A stretch of DNA of 51,342 bases from a bacterium. Its GTDB lineage: Bacteria > Vulcanimicrobiota > Xenobia > Xenobiales > JADMJV01. This document shows positions 24,426 to 33,365 of this stretch, piece by piece (the stretch's first letter is position 1; each line of letters starts with the position of its first letter). The stretch lies in the NCBI GenBank assembly GCA_018780265.1, contig JADMJV010000143.1, positions 6,951 to 58,292 of the forward strand, given 5' to 3'. The notes beneath the pieces were generated by a model. It was not told the DNA's origin. It saw only the letters and a list, made by a program, of their open reading frames with translations, and made no database searches. The translations under genes were made by a program, and so were the position numbers.

Positions 24426-26363
24426 ATGAATAAACGACTCGCCTGCGCAATGATCACCTGGGGGCTGCTCTGGGGCAGCGCTTTCGCCCAAGATACCGTG
24501 GTTCCCAACGAGAATCTGGTGGTGGAGGGGGTCCCGCCCATCTCCAAAAGTCTGGTGGAAGAGATCGGACTGTATACCGAGAGTCGAGGAGCGGCCTTCT
24601 TGAGTTGGCACCCGGCTCGCCGCGAGATGCTGATTCAGACCCGTTTTGGGGATGTTCCTCAGATTCATCAGGTCAAGATGCCGGGCGGCGCCCGCACCCA
24701 GTTGACCTTTTTCCCCGAACGAGTGGCCAGCGCTAACTGGCGGCCCGGCCGCGGTGATGGTTTTATCTTCAGCAAAGACATCGGCGGCAACGAATTCTTC
24801 CAACTCTATTGGAAAGCCGCCGGCACCGGCAAGGTGAGTCTGCTCACCGACGGCAAGTCGCGCAACACCGGGGGCATTTTCAGTCGTTCGGGGGGCAAAC
24901 TGGCCTACGAATCCACCAGGCGGACCGGTAAGGACACCGACATCTACTGGATGAACCCCAGCGATGCCGGCAGCGAGAAGCTGCTTCTGGCCGTCGATGG
25001 GGGCGGCTGGTCCGTGACCGACATTGCCCCGGACGAAAAGGGCCTGTTGTTGCACAACTACATTTCTGCCAATGAAAGTCAGATCTGGTGGCTCGACCCG
25101 GCCACCGGACAGAAGAAGCAGCTGTCCCCGGTCGAGAAGGAAAAGGTCAGCTATTCGGGGGCAACTTACACCCCCGATGGGCGCAGCATTCTCTACACCA
25201 GCGACAAGGACAACGAGTTTTCTCGGCTCTTCAAGATGGATCTGGCCAGCGGCAAAAGCGAAGTGATATCTCCCAAGTTAAACTGGGATGTCAGCGCCTT
25301 CACCCTGTCGGACGACGGCAAAGTGCTGGCCTACGTGGTCAACGAGGCGGGCGTGGAGCGACTGGCTGTGTGTCAGTTTCCCAGCGGCAAGCCCATCAAG
25401 CTGGCGGCCATCCCCGAGGGCACCGTGGGCGGGCTTAGCTTCCATTCCAACAACCGCGATCTGGCCTTCACGCTGAGTTCGGCCCAGTCATCCTCGGACG
25501 CCTTTTCGGTCGACGTCAAGACGGGCAAGTTGACCCGTTGGACCGAGAGCGAAACCGGAGGTCTGGACCCAACCGCATTTTCCAAGCCGCAGTCGATCAA
25601 GTGGAAAAGCTTTGACGGTCGCGAGATCTATGGTTTCCTCTACCTTCCCCCGGCCAAGTTCTCCGGTCCGCGCCCGGTGATTCTCAATATCCACGGCGGT
25701 CCCGAATCGCAGTTTCAGCCTGGCTATCTGGGGCGCAATAACTACCTGCTCAACGAACTGGGCGTGGCCATCATTTTTCCTAACGTGCGTGGGTCAGCGG
25801 GATTTGGCAAAACCTACCTGGCTGCCGACAATTGGGAGAAGCGCGAAGATAGCGTCAAAGACATCGGCGCCTTGCTCGATTGGATCGGCACCCAGCCCAA
25901 CCTGGACGCCAGCCGGGTGATGGTCATGGGGGGCTCTTACGGCGGTTATATGACCCTGGCCAGTATGACCCACTTTAACGACCGTCTGCGCGGTGGTCTG
26001 GACGTGGTGGGCATCTCCAACTTCGTCACTTTTCTGGAAAAGACCGAAGGTTATCGTCGCGACTTGAGGCGTGTCGAGTATGGCGATGAGCGCGACCCCA
26101 AGATGCGAGAGATATTGCAGGCCATCTCGCCGACCAACAATGTGCAAAAGATCAGCAAGCCCATGTTCATCGTGCAGGGCAAGAACGATCCGCGCGTGCC
26201 CCTCAACGAGGCCGAGCAGATGGTGGCCGCCTTGCGCAAAAAAGGCGGCACCTGCTGGTATTTGATGGCCAAGGATGAGGGTCACGGCTTCGGCAAAAAG
26301 AAAAATGCCGACTTCCAGTTCTACGCCACGGTGCGCTTTATTCAGGAAGTCTTGCTCAAGTGA
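24426..26363 (+). CDS. S9 prolyl oligopeptidase family peptidase, exported
   Basis: 645 residues from ATG 24426, which gives the signal peptide MNKRLACAMITWGLLWGSAFA. Residues about 60-380 form a beta-propeller of WD40-like (PD40) repeats (IYWMNPSDAG, SQIWWLDPATGQ, SILYTSDKDNEFSRLF). The alpha/beta-hydrolase domain follows with the full triad: Ser504 in GGSYGGYM, Asp588 in GKNDPRV and His620 in DEGHGFG. The oxyanion-region NIHGGPESQ and FPNVRGSAGFGK are typical of the acylaminoacyl/dipeptidyl peptidase branch. It should cleave short peptides in the periplasm; the propeller excludes large proteins. Confidence 0.93.
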   Translation: MNKRLACAMITWGLLWGSAFAQDTVVPNENLVVEGVPPISKSLVEEIGLYTESRGAAFLSWHPARREMLIQTRFGDVPQIHQVKMPGGARTQLTFFPERVASANWRPGRGDGFIFSKDIGGNEFFQLYWKAAGTGKVSLLTDGKSRNTGGIFSRSGGKLAYESTRRTGKDTDIYWMNPSDAGSEKLLLAVDGGGWSVTDIAPDEKGLLLHNYISANESQIWWLDPATGQKKQLSPVEKEKVSYSGATYTPDGRSILYTSDKDNEFSRLFKMDLASGKSEVISPKLNWDVSAFTLSDDGKVLAYVVNEAGVERLAVCQFPSGKPIKLAAIPEGTVGGLSFHSNNRDLAFTLSSAQSSSDAFSVDVKTGKLTRWTESETGGLDPTAFSKPQSIKWKSFDGREIYGFLYLPPAKFSGPRPVILNIHGGPESQFQPGYLGRNNYLLNELGVAIIFPNVRGSAGFGKTYLAADNWEKREDSVKDIGALLDWIGTQPNLDASRVMVMGGSYGGYMTLASMTHFNDRLRGGLDVVGISNFVTFLEKTEGYRRDLRRVEYGDERDPKMREILQAISPTNNVQKISKPMFIVQGKNDPRVPLNEAEQMVAALRKKGGTCWYLMAKDEGHGFGKKKNADFQFYATVRFIQEVLLK

Positions 26364-26373
26364 CCTTCACCCC

Positions 26374-27828
26374 TTGAGAGTTCTGGGATTGTGGCTTAGT
26401 TTGGCGCTGGCGGGCTGGGCTCAGCCCGAACCTCAGCCTACTCCACAATTGGCACCCGCCCCGGTGGTCACCAGCAAGCGATTTTTAATTGCTTATCAGG
26501 AGAGCTTGCGTTTTACGGAGGCTCCCGCCCTGCCCTTGCCCGCAGAGGCACAGGGCGGTATCTGCAAGTGGGAAAAGAAAGGCGATAGCTGGTTTGTGAC
26601 CGGCCTGACTCCGGGTGTCCTGAGTTTCGACTGGGGCAAAGTTCACTGGGAGGTGCTGGTTCGCGAGCGCGCTTTAAAGGTGCCGGCCCAGGCCTCGTTG
26701 ACCGTCTTTGGAGGCTATCCGCCGGCTCAGGCCTTGATTCACTGGGCCCGCGACTTTCTCCATCCCAGCGCTGAACTCAAAGAGCAAGGGGCCACTCTGC
26801 TGGCACGAGGCGTTGACTTAATCGCCTTTGAGGGCAGCCCCAAGTTTCAGGTCAAAGAGGAAGTTGTGCCGGCGCGCAAGGCCGACGGGCTGATTCTCTC
26901 CAACTGGCCCGAGAAAATCGAGACCGATCAAGTCTTGTTGGAGGCGCCGTTGCCGCCCCAGCGCCAGTGGCGGGTGATGGTTCATCATCGCAACCTTCCC
27001 GGCCAACCGGCCCGCTGGCTGGAAGTCGAGATTGTCCAACCGGCCCAAACCGACCAGCGCTACGCCATCAGCAGCTATCTGGCCGGACCCTCTGGCGACG
27101 AGATCTTTGCCGGCCATCTGGCCGCTTTCCGTTATTTTCGCGACCTCAGTGGCGACCGGCCCAGCGGCTACGTCACTTCGGTAGGTGCCGGTCGACGCCA
27201 TCTGGTGGAGCGAGCCTGGCTCAAGCCTGGCCAAACGGTGAGCGCCATGCTCGGCATTCGCTCTCTGGAGCCACGGCCGGTTGGCGCACTGCTGAGGGTG
27301 TTGGTGCGCACACCGGATCATTTTGAGGCTCTAACCATGCAGCCCCTGGACGTCTCCGCTCGCACCTCTCGCGGCGTTTTTGCCGGCGAGATCTTGCGCG
27401 AGTTGACCTACCAGATTGGACCCGCTTACCTGTTTGAAGATATCGGCGGTCAGCCTTATTTGAAGGAAGTGGCCGGCGGGACTCCCAGCCCGGGTAACTT
27501 TGGGGCGGTATATCGCTATCGCTGGCTGTTGGACAATGCCACCAACCAGGATCAGGAAGTGCGCATGGAGATGTCGGCCCGAGGCGGCCCGGCCCGAGCC
27601 TGCCTGTGGTTGGACGGTGATTGCATCGAGACCGAACTGCTCAAAGCCGAACCGCGGCTCTTGAAGAGATGGGTCGTGGCTGCCGGCACCCAGTTGCCAG
27701 TCACCATGGAGACCTTTCCTCAGGCCGGCTCTAACTTCCCGCTCTCGCTGACCCTCAGTAGCCGCCCCGCCAGCGCGTCCGGGAGCCCGCGTATGCCCGG
27801 CCCCGTTCAAGAATGGTACATTCCATGA
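26374..27828 (+). CDS. exported protein of unknown function
   Basis: 484 residues starting with TTG at 26374, ten bases after the peptidase stop. This start gives a signal sequence (LRVLGLWLSLALAGWAQ) followed by a proline-rich linker. The mature protein is beta-rich, with segments such as SWFVTGLTPGVLSFDWG, WRVMVHHRNLPGQPARWLEVEI, VSAMLGIRSLEPRPVGALLRVLV and AVYRYRWLLDNATNQDQEVRMEMSARGG; the last resembles copper-resistance or intracellular-proteinase-inhibitor style beta sandwiches, but I cannot name the family. Probably co-transcribed with the S9 peptidase. Confidence 0.7.
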   Translation: MRVLGLWLSLALAGWAQPEPQPTPQLAPAPVVTSKRFLIAYQESLRFTEAPALPLPAEAQGGICKWEKKGDSWFVTGLTPGVLSFDWGKVHWEVLVRERALKVPAQASLTVFGGYPPAQALIHWARDFLHPSAELKEQGATLLARGVDLIAFEGSPKFQVKEEVVPARKADGLILSNWPEKIETDQVLLEAPLPPQRQWRVMVHHRNLPGQPARWLEVEIVQPAQTDQRYAISSYLAGPSGDEIFAGHLAAFRYFRDLSGDRPSGYVTSVGAGRRHLVERAWLKPGQTVSAMLGIRSLEPRPVGALLRVLVRTPDHFEALTMQPLDVSARTSRGVFAGEILRELTYQIGPAYLFEDIGGQPYLKEVAGGTPSPGNFGAVYRYRWLLDNATNQDQEVRMEMSARGGPARACLWLDGDCIETELLKAEPRLLKRWVVAAGTQLPVTMETFPQAGSNFPLSLTLSSRPASASGSPRMPGPVQEWYIP

Positions 27829-27924
27829 CATGGTTTGGTAACGAAGGGATGCCTGCCGTAGTACTTTGGAAGTAACGGGCTGGCTACTCTGGTTTTGAGG
27901 AACCAGAAAGAGAGACATACAAAA

Positions 27925-28194
27925 ATGGATAGTCACACTTCGTTAGCCCAAGAATTGTCCCGCTGCCGGGAGCGCCTGCAGATCAGTCAGGTGCGTCTGG
28001 CCAGACTCATGAATCTTAAGACCCACAGGCTGTCCGACCTGGAAAAAGCGCGCTCGCTACCTTCGGAGGCGGAAGCCGGTCGAGTTCGCCGTCAACTCTA
28101 CAAAATCATGAACGAATCATCGCTGCTGGGGTCATCGCTGGTCCCTTTGCGCAGCGACCCGCGCCTGATCGCTTTGATGGACTGTCGTTATTAG
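27925..28194 (+). CDS. XRE-like helix-turn-helix regulator
   Basis: 89 residues from ATG 27925 (AGAGAG ten bases before). The N-terminal half (LAQELSRCRERLQISQVRLARLM, then LKTHRLSDLEKARSLPS) fits a Cro/C1-type HTH with the second helix as recognition element. The C-terminal part (RRQLYKIMNESSLLGSSLVPL) is short and of unknown role. Divergence: the recognition region reads MNLKTHRLSDLEKA rather than the usual G-x-S-x-x-x-I-S-x-x-E, so assignment is moderate. It ends four bases inside the convergent kinase gene. Confidence 0.65.
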   Translation: MDSHTSLAQELSRCRERLQISQVRLARLMNLKTHRLSDLEKARSLPSEAEAGRVRRQLYKIMNESSLLGSSLVPLRSDPRLIALMDCRY

Positions 28195-29162
28195 CTCGAC
28201 TGAGTGATCAAAGTCTGGATCTGGGCCAGGTCGTTGTAGCGCTGGTCAGGAGTTTTGGCCAGCATCTTGAGAATGATCTGTTGCCAGGTGATAGGGATTT
28301 CCGACCTTAGAGTGATGGGTGGGGGAGGCGTCGCCTGCACATGCATCAGTCCTAACTCCATCGGATTGCTGGCCTGAAAAGGGCAGCGTCCGGTGAGCAT
28401 CTGATAAAAGGTGACGCCCAGCGCGTACTGATCGGTGTGGGCATTGCTGATCCCCTTGGTCAACATTTCCGGCGCCATGTGGGAGGGCGTGCCCATGGAG
28501 AATCCCATGTTGGTGAATCGTGCCTGGCCTTCTTCGATGGCCAGCCCAAAGTCAAGGATCTTCGCCTCCCCGGCCTGGTTGACCATGATGTTGGCCGGTT
28601 TGATGTCGCGGTGAAAGAGGTGGCGTTTGTGCGCAAAGTGCAGACCGGCCAGCATCTGAACGGCCAGCGCGGGGAAGCTCTCCAGGGGGAGTGGTCCGTT
28701 GGCCAGCAGGTCTTCCAGCATGACACCGTCCACCCATTCCATGGTCATGAAGAGATCTTCTTCCAGTTTCACGGCCTCATAGACTGCCACCAGATTGGGA
28801 TGTCGCAGGGGCTGGGAGAGTTCTACTTCGCGTTGAAAGCGGCGTCGGAAATCTCTGTTTTGGCGGTGCTCCTGGCTGACCACCTTGATGGCCAGGATGC
28901 GATCATCGCGGGTATCGCGCGCCTGATAGACGGTGGCCATAGCTCCGCGACCCAGCATTCTTTTCAGCTCGTAGGGCCCCAGAAGAATGGGCTCTAGCGG
29001 CATGATGTTGGTGGCGGCGGCGGCTTGCTGCTCGGCCTTGGTGATGGCCGAAGGGGGAGCGTCGCTGTTGGCCTGGACCCGCTTGCGTCCGCGCACTCGA
29101 CGGACCACCCAGATGGTGACCACGACTACCCCTGCGCCCATCACTGAAACGGAGACAACCAT
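28191..29162 (-). CDS. membrane-anchored Ser/Thr protein kinase
   Basis: 323 residues. An N-terminal span (VMGAGVVVVTIWVV) and basic stop-transfer are followed by a full Hanks-type kinase from about residue 62: glycine loop GRGAMATVY (71-79), VAIK-lysine in AIKVV (K93), HRDIKPANIM (D186), DFG (D204), MAPEML and the conserved Arg near the end (TPDQRYNDL). All catalytic residues are present. The start is uncertain: neither the ATG at 29162 nor the one at 29141 has a ribosome site, and the frame stays open without a start codon back to a TAA at 29232-29234, so the original N-terminus may be lost. Confidence 0.88.
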   Translation of the reverse strand: MVVSVSVMGAGVVVVTIWVVRRVRGRKRVQANSDAPPSAITKAEQQAAAATNIMPLEPILLGPYELKRMLGRGAMATVYQARDTRDDRILAIKVVSQEHRQNRDFRRRFQREVELSQPLRHPNLVAVYEAVKLEEDLFMTMEWVDGVMLEDLLANGPLPLESFPALAVQMLAGLHFAHKRHLFHRDIKPANIMVNQAGEAKILDFGLAIEEGQARFTNMGFSMGTPSHMAPEMLTKGISNAHTDQYALGVTFYQMLTGRCPFQASNPMELGLMHVQATPPPPITLRSEIPITWQQIILKMLAKTPDQRYNDLAQIQTLITQSS

Positions 29163-29546
29163 CGCTTTCGGTTGCGTTAGCCCGGTGGCGATTCCTGCAT
29201 CGGGCCTGTGGAAGCCGCCCTCGACATCGAGTTATGGGTGAAGGAGGCACTGCGTTTAGACTCTTTTTGGCGTGAGCAGATTTCTCAAGTTTTGCCTTGT
29301 CGCTCCAACTCCCTGGCCACCAGCGGGGCTTCACGGGAAAGGTGAGTATCATTGGACTCTAACGGTCATTGTGCACCAGACTTGCTTTGTATCCAAATGT
29401 GGATATCATTCTTCAGTGAAGAAGCGGGGCTTCAAGGGGGCGCAACGAGATGCCTTAGCGGCACTGAAGGAGGGCGGGTTCAACATGAACCGCGGTCAAC
29501 TTTCAGCGAGAAGAACCTACTTGCGACAGGCGATGTTGATGTTACT

Positions 29547-29645
29547 TTTACGACAACCTCCTGGTTCGAGAAAGTTGTCAAGACAAAACTTGCCGGCCGG
29601 GCGGAAATGGTCCGTTACGCCGACGATGCCCTGTGCGGCGCCTGA
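29547..29645 (+). pseudogene. fragment of a group II intron-type reverse transcriptase
   Basis: About 30 codons read SWFEKVVKTKLAGRAEMVRYADDALCG. The YADD box (from 29616) with the preceding W-F-E-K-V-V-K-x-K/R-L stretch is the palm motif of bacterial group II intron-type reverse transcriptases (usual form WFEKVVKPRLRG...VRYADDFV). A stop follows at once and no other RT motif is visible on either side, so this is a relic of a retroelement. Confidence 0.7.
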
Positions 29646-29739
29646 AGCCCCAAGCAGGAACCGTCATGCTCATCGGTCCGCGGGGCAGGCTAAAAATCAT
29701 CGATTGCGCATCCGTAAAACGTCTTAACCATGGTCGTTT

Positions 29740-29872
29740 GTCGCTCCGCTGGCGGCCGAGACTGTTACAATCAATGGATCCATGGCTTTGCATTTTGTTG
29801 TGGATACGGGGGCGGATGGGGTGACCATTCCGGCCTGCTGACATTACTGCATACCAAGACCAGCGACGATAG
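29740..29872 (+). pseudogene. fragment of a retropepsin-like aspartic protease (clan AA)
   Basis: The frame from 29740 reads VAPLAAETVTINGSMALHFV and then VDTGADGVTIPA, the active-site DTGA loop with flanking strands of bacterial retropepsin-like aspartyl proteases. A one-base shift at about 29837 continues it as ADITAYQDQRR before a stop. The second half of the protease (flap and helix) is missing. A broken remnant of a gene that is usually about 120-150 residues. Confidence 0.55.
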
Positions 29873-29882
29873 ACCGTTGGAA

Positions 29883-31103
29883 TTACTCAAAGAGGGGTTT
29901 TTGCAGGACCTGGCATTGCTCCACCAGGCCGCGAGCCCAGCGGGTAGCGGCTTCTTTGTCGGCCACGCGGCGGCCCTGACGGGTTGTCACCAGTTCGTCG
30001 GGGCAGACGGCCATGGCGTGGAGCCCGCCGGGCTTGCTGGTGATGAATATTGGGTCCAAGGTCATGCCGTCTTTGACCGGCACAATGACGCTGGCCTCGT
30101 GGACCTGGTCGGTTTGCAGCAACAACTGACGGGCGCGCAGCGGTCGCATTTGCAGGCGGACCGTGGGCATCTGGCCAAAAACCACGGTGCGGGGGGCCAA
30201 CAGATACTGTTCGTGGCCCATCAGGTAGCTGGATTTTCCCCACATGCTGCGCACGGGGCTTAATTCGATGCACGACTCATCGCGTTTGCGCATGAAATTC
30301 AGGCGCCGTTGCACGTTAAATGCGTCCTTCAATACCGGAATGTAGCAGATGTTGCCCGAGGCGGTCTGGGTGTCGGTCGCTCCCTTGGATACCATGTCGA
30401 TGACTCCACCAGCGCGGGTCATCCAGTAGCGGCAGCCGTGGGCCCAGGGGTGGGCCACCGCAAAGCCGACGTCGCCATCCTCGCGGGCTGCCAGATTGTA
30501 ACTTGTGAAGGAGCAGATTCTTTCCAACTTGATGTCGAGCGGCCATTCCCAGAGAACGCCGTTGAAATAGAGAGGTAGCGGATAGAGACGAGCTCGCTCG
30601 ACAAACCCTTCGCGAACCTGGTCCAGGATTTTCTTGTCGGCCATGGCGTCAAAGACGGGCGAGGTGAGAGCAGCCAGAGAGGCTTGAAATTCGAGTGCGC
30701 TGCCGACACCTTCGGGTGCCGGACCTGAGTTGCGCACTACTTTGGAGCCATCCCAGCCCAGCAACTCCACCGTTCCCTCGCGCATGACCGCCATCCAGGC
30801 CTTGCAGTCGCCCGAAATCAGACACCACCACCAGCCCAGCAACTCTTCGCTGGCCAGAAAGTCGGCGGGGATTTTGGCGTTGGCGAAGCGCAAATTGAGA
30901 CGACGATCGGCGCAATCGATATGAACCTCTGGGGCCCCGAAGCGGGCCGCCAGGCAGAGCAGGATAAAGGCATTCAGGCACGGTTCTTCAGCCACCAGGG
31001 CTTTGGCGCGCTCTCGGCGTTGCGCGGCCAGGGCCGTCAACTCGTCGTCTTCTACCGCTTTGCTCTCGGTCATCAGAACCTGAACGACGCTCTGCAAATC
31101 CAT
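29883..31103 (-). CDS. unnamed-family protein, soluble member
   Basis: 406 residues, no signal or membrane span. It shares a core with the protein at 49460-51340: APEVHIDCADRRLNLRF (residues 57-73), a strand pair around WMAVMREGTVELLG, PLPLYFNG (175-182), VPVKDGMTLDPI (341-352) and GGLHA (359-363), in the same order and spacing. The region 180-320 is different from the paralogue. No catalytic motif of a known enzyme is visible; the strand-rich first half with a helix before PLPL could be a GHKL-like or other alpha/beta fold, but I will not name one. Neighbours are a decayed region and a divergent DUF2306 gene. Confidence 0.75.
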   Translation of the reverse strand: MDLQSVVQVLMTESKAVEDDELTALAAQRRERAKALVAEEPCLNAFILLCLAARFGAPEVHIDCADRRLNLRFANAKIPADFLASEELLGWWWCLISGDCKAWMAVMREGTVELLGWDGSKVVRNSGPAPEGVGSALEFQASLAALTSPVFDAMADKKILDQVREGFVERARLYPLPLYFNGVLWEWPLDIKLERICSFTSYNLAAREDGDVGFAVAHPWAHGCRYWMTRAGGVIDMVSKGATDTQTASGNICYIPVLKDAFNVQRRLNFMRKRDESCIELSPVRSMWGKSSYLMGHEQYLLAPRTVVFGQMPTVRLQMRPLRARQLLLQTDQVHEASVIVPVKDGMTLDPIFITSKPGGLHAMAVCPDELVTTRQGRRVADKEAATRWARGLVEQCQVLQKPLFE

Positions 31104-31209
31104 GGAGGGTCCTTCCGCATCCTTTCGGTACCTCCCCCGACACGGTCAGCCTGCCGGGAAAAAAGTGTCTGCCTCCAGGTTTGTGGTTCTCCCAAGGGAA
31201 CTCTTCTGG

Positions 31210-31884
31210 ATGCGGCGCTGGATACTGGCTATCGGTTTTGGTTATGCCGCCTGGCAGGCTTGGGACTTGAGCTTCAACTCCCTGAGGCTGGTTTGCCAGG
31301 GACCGGGCGCCTTTTCCCCTCCCTTCGGGCCCAAATATGCACTGGAATGGCCTTGGGTAGTTGGCCATGCCTGGAGCGCCTGCCTGCTCCTTAGCCTGGG
31401 GCCATTGTTGCTGGCCCGCTGGCAGTTTCCGTTGCCGCGCGGCTGGCACGCAAGGCTGGGCAAAATCTACCTGGGCTGCGCCATCGTGGCTATCCTGACC
31501 GGCCTTCCCTTGAGTTTCCGGGCCGAGGGTGGACCGGGGGCTTCGGCCAGTTTTTGCTGTCTCAGTGCCGTCTGGGCCTGGGCTAGCTGGCACGCTTTCT
31601 GGGCGGCTCGCCAGAAGCGCTGGAGGCTGCATCTGAGTTGGGTGCGCTTCCATTATGCCCTGGCCTTCTCGGCCGTGTTTTTGCGCATTGGACTCGGCAT
31701 TGCAGCCCACCTGGACTGGGAGCTGGAGCAGCTGGCCGCCGGGCTGGCCTGGTTGAGCTGGCAACCAGCCATGGTGTATGGCTGGCGCAAAGGCCTGTTT
31801 GGAAGCGCAGGGTCGGGCCGGGTGGCGGCCGAAAGCCCCACAGCTTTTTACCAACACAAGTTGCCACCCGAGGAGGAGTCATGA
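31210..31884 (+). CDS. DUF2306-type membrane protein
   Basis: 224 residues from the ATG at 31210; longer frames add a non-hydrophobic leader. Six or so spans are visible (RRWILAIGFGYAAWQAWDL, VVGHAWSACLLLSLGPLLLA, IYLGCAIVAILTGLPLSF, FCCLSAVWAWASWHAFWAA, FHYALAFSAVFLRIGLGI). The HARLGKIYLGCAIVAI segment and RWRLHLSWVRFHYALAFSAVFLR match the DUF2306 family pattern (lHR-x-x-Gr-Y and H-x-x-W-x-x-R). Function unknown for the family. The stop overlaps the aldehyde dehydrogenase ATG by 4 bases. Confidence 0.8.
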   Translation: MRRWILAIGFGYAAWQAWDLSFNSLRLVCQGPGAFSPPFGPKYALEWPWVVGHAWSACLLLSLGPLLLARWQFPLPRGWHARLGKIYLGCAIVAILTGLPLSFRAEGGPGASASFCCLSAVWAWASWHAFWAARQKRWRLHLSWVRFHYALAFSAVFLRIGLGIAAHLDWELEQLAAGLAWLSWQPAMVYGWRKGLFGSAGSGRVAAESPTAFYQHKLPPEEES

Positions 31885-33365
31885 CTTTGCATTGGATCAA
31901 CGGAGAATGGACCCCGTCACAGGGAGGCGGAATGCGCCAGATCCAGGACCCGGCCACCCTGGAGGTGGTCGCTGAAGTGGTGGAGGGCACCGCCTCCGAT
32001 GCCAACGCCACTGTCGATGCGGCCTCGGCAGCTTTTGCTCATTGGCGGCGTGTGCCAGGTATTGAAAAGGCCCTTTTGATGCACGAAATCGCCAGAGCCA
32101 TGCGCGACGACGTGAAGGAACTCTCGCGCCTGCTCACTCGCGAGGGCGGTAAGCCGCGCATTGAAAACATGGACGAGGTGGAGTGGTGCGCCGCCTGTTT
32201 CGACTATTACGCCGAGATCGGTCGCAATTCATACGGCAATTCGGTCCCTCCGGTGGCCGAGCACCAGCTCAACTTTACCATCAAAGAACCGTTGGGCGTG
32301 GTGGCCGCTATTGTGCCGTTTAACTATCCGCTGCTGTTGATGTGCTGGAAGATTGCGCCGGCCCTGGCGGCCGGCAACACGGTGGTGATCAAGCCCTCCG
32401 AACTGACTCCGCTGGCCACCTTGCGCCTGTGTGAGAAGGTTTTTGCCCTGTTACCCAAGGGAGTCATCAACGTGGTGTTGGGAACCGGGGCCGGGGTAGG
32501 GGAGGCTCTGGTGGAGCATCCCAAGGTGGCCTGTGTGGCCTTCACCGGATCGACGGCCGTGGGCACTCAGATTGCCGTAAAAGCGGCTCAGCAACTCAAG
32601 CGCGTCAATTTGGAGCTGGGCGGTATCGATCCGCTGATCGTTTTTGAGGATGCCGACATCGATGTGGCAGTACACGGTTCGGCCTGGGCCCGTTTTCTCA
32701 ATGCCGGACAGGTATGCACCTCGGCCAAGCGGATTTACGTGGTCAAAAGCATCGCCGATGAGTTTATTGAGAAATTTGTGGCCCACACCCGGTCGCTGGT
32801 GGTGGGTAACGGCATGAATGCGGACACGGATGTGGGTCCACTGATTTCGCAGAAGGCTCTGGATCGGGTGCAAAATCAGGTGGAACGAACGCTGGCCGCC
32901 GGCGCTAAATTGCTCTGCGGTGGCAAGCGTCTCGATGTCGGGCCAGGCTACTTTTGGGCCCCCACGGTGCTCAGCGAGGTGGGCCCCACTTTGCCCTCGG
33001 TGAACGAAGAACTGTTTGGCCCGGTGGCCTCCATTTTGGCGGTCGAGGATGCCGATCAGGCCATCGCCCTGGCGGCTGCCTCCGACTACGGATTGGGGGC
33101 CAATATCTATACCACCAACCTGACCTATGCCATGAAAGCCATGCACGAGATCAAGGCGGGCACCTTTTGGATCAACGACCCGCTTACCGACAACGACGCG
33201 GCTCCCTTTGGAGGCATGCGCAAAAGCGGGATGGGTCGAGAACTGGGTGAGGAAGGTCTGGACGCTTTCCGCGAAACCAAGCATGTTCATCTCGACTACA
33301 TGCCCGAGAAGAAATCCTACTGGTTCCCCAACAAGACTCGCCAGGGCGAGCTACCCAGCCAATGA
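31881..33365 (+). CDS. NAD(P)-dependent aldehyde dehydrogenase
   Basis: 494 residues, full ALDH superfamily length. The ATG at 31881 has AGGAGGAG just before it. Catalytic residues: Glu245 in NLELGG and Cys279 in GQVCTSAKR; cofactor motifs PFNYPLLL, KPSELTP and FTGSTAVG are intact; C-terminal PFGGMRKSGMGRELGEEGLDAF is typical of the betaine-, aminobutyraldehyde- and lactaldehyde-type group. The operon (saccharopine-dehydrogenase-like enzyme, NCS1 transporter) points to oxidation of an amino- or semialdehyde intermediate taken in by the transporter, but the substrate cannot be read from sequence. Confidence 0.93.
   Translation: MTLHWINGEWTPSQGGGMRQIQDPATLEVVAEVVEGTASDANATVDAASAAFAHWRRVPGIEKALLMHEIARAMRDDVKELSRLLTREGGKPRIENMDEVEWCAACFDYYAEIGRNSYGNSVPPVAEHQLNFTIKEPLGVVAAIVPFNYPLLLMCWKIAPALAAGNTVVIKPSELTPLATLRLCEKVFALLPKGVINVVLGTGAGVGEALVEHPKVACVAFTGSTAVGTQIAVKAAQQLKRVNLELGGIDPLIVFEDADIDVAVHGSAWARFLNAGQVCTSAKRIYVVKSIADEFIEKFVAHTRSLVVGNGMNADTDVGPLISQKALDRVQNQVERTLAAGAKLLCGGKRLDVGPGYFWAPTVLSEVGPTLPSVNEELFGPVASILAVEDADQAIALAAASDYGLGANIYTTNLTYAMKAMHEIKAGTFWINDPLTDNDAAPFGGMRKSGMGRELGEEGLDAFRETKHVHLDYMPEKKSYWFPNKTRQGELPSQ

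Larger units (their letters stand above)
29163..29882. other. gene-free decayed region
   Basis: 720 bases between two minus-strand genes, with no intact gene. It holds an open but startless extension of the kinase (29163-29231), about 300 bases where I recognise nothing, a reverse-transcriptase scrap (29547-29645) and a retropepsin-like scrap (29740-29872). I looked for a group II intron domain V hairpin and boundary sequences and did not find them. Confidence 0.6.

Noticed and set aside
29352..29645. 97-codon ORF as a real gene
   Set aside because: Only its last 30 codons resemble anything (a reverse-transcriptase palm scrap); the first 65 show no family pattern and there is no ribosome site.
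29163..29882. Intact group II intron
   Set aside because: No domain V hairpin, no intron boundaries and no RT beyond one motif could be found.
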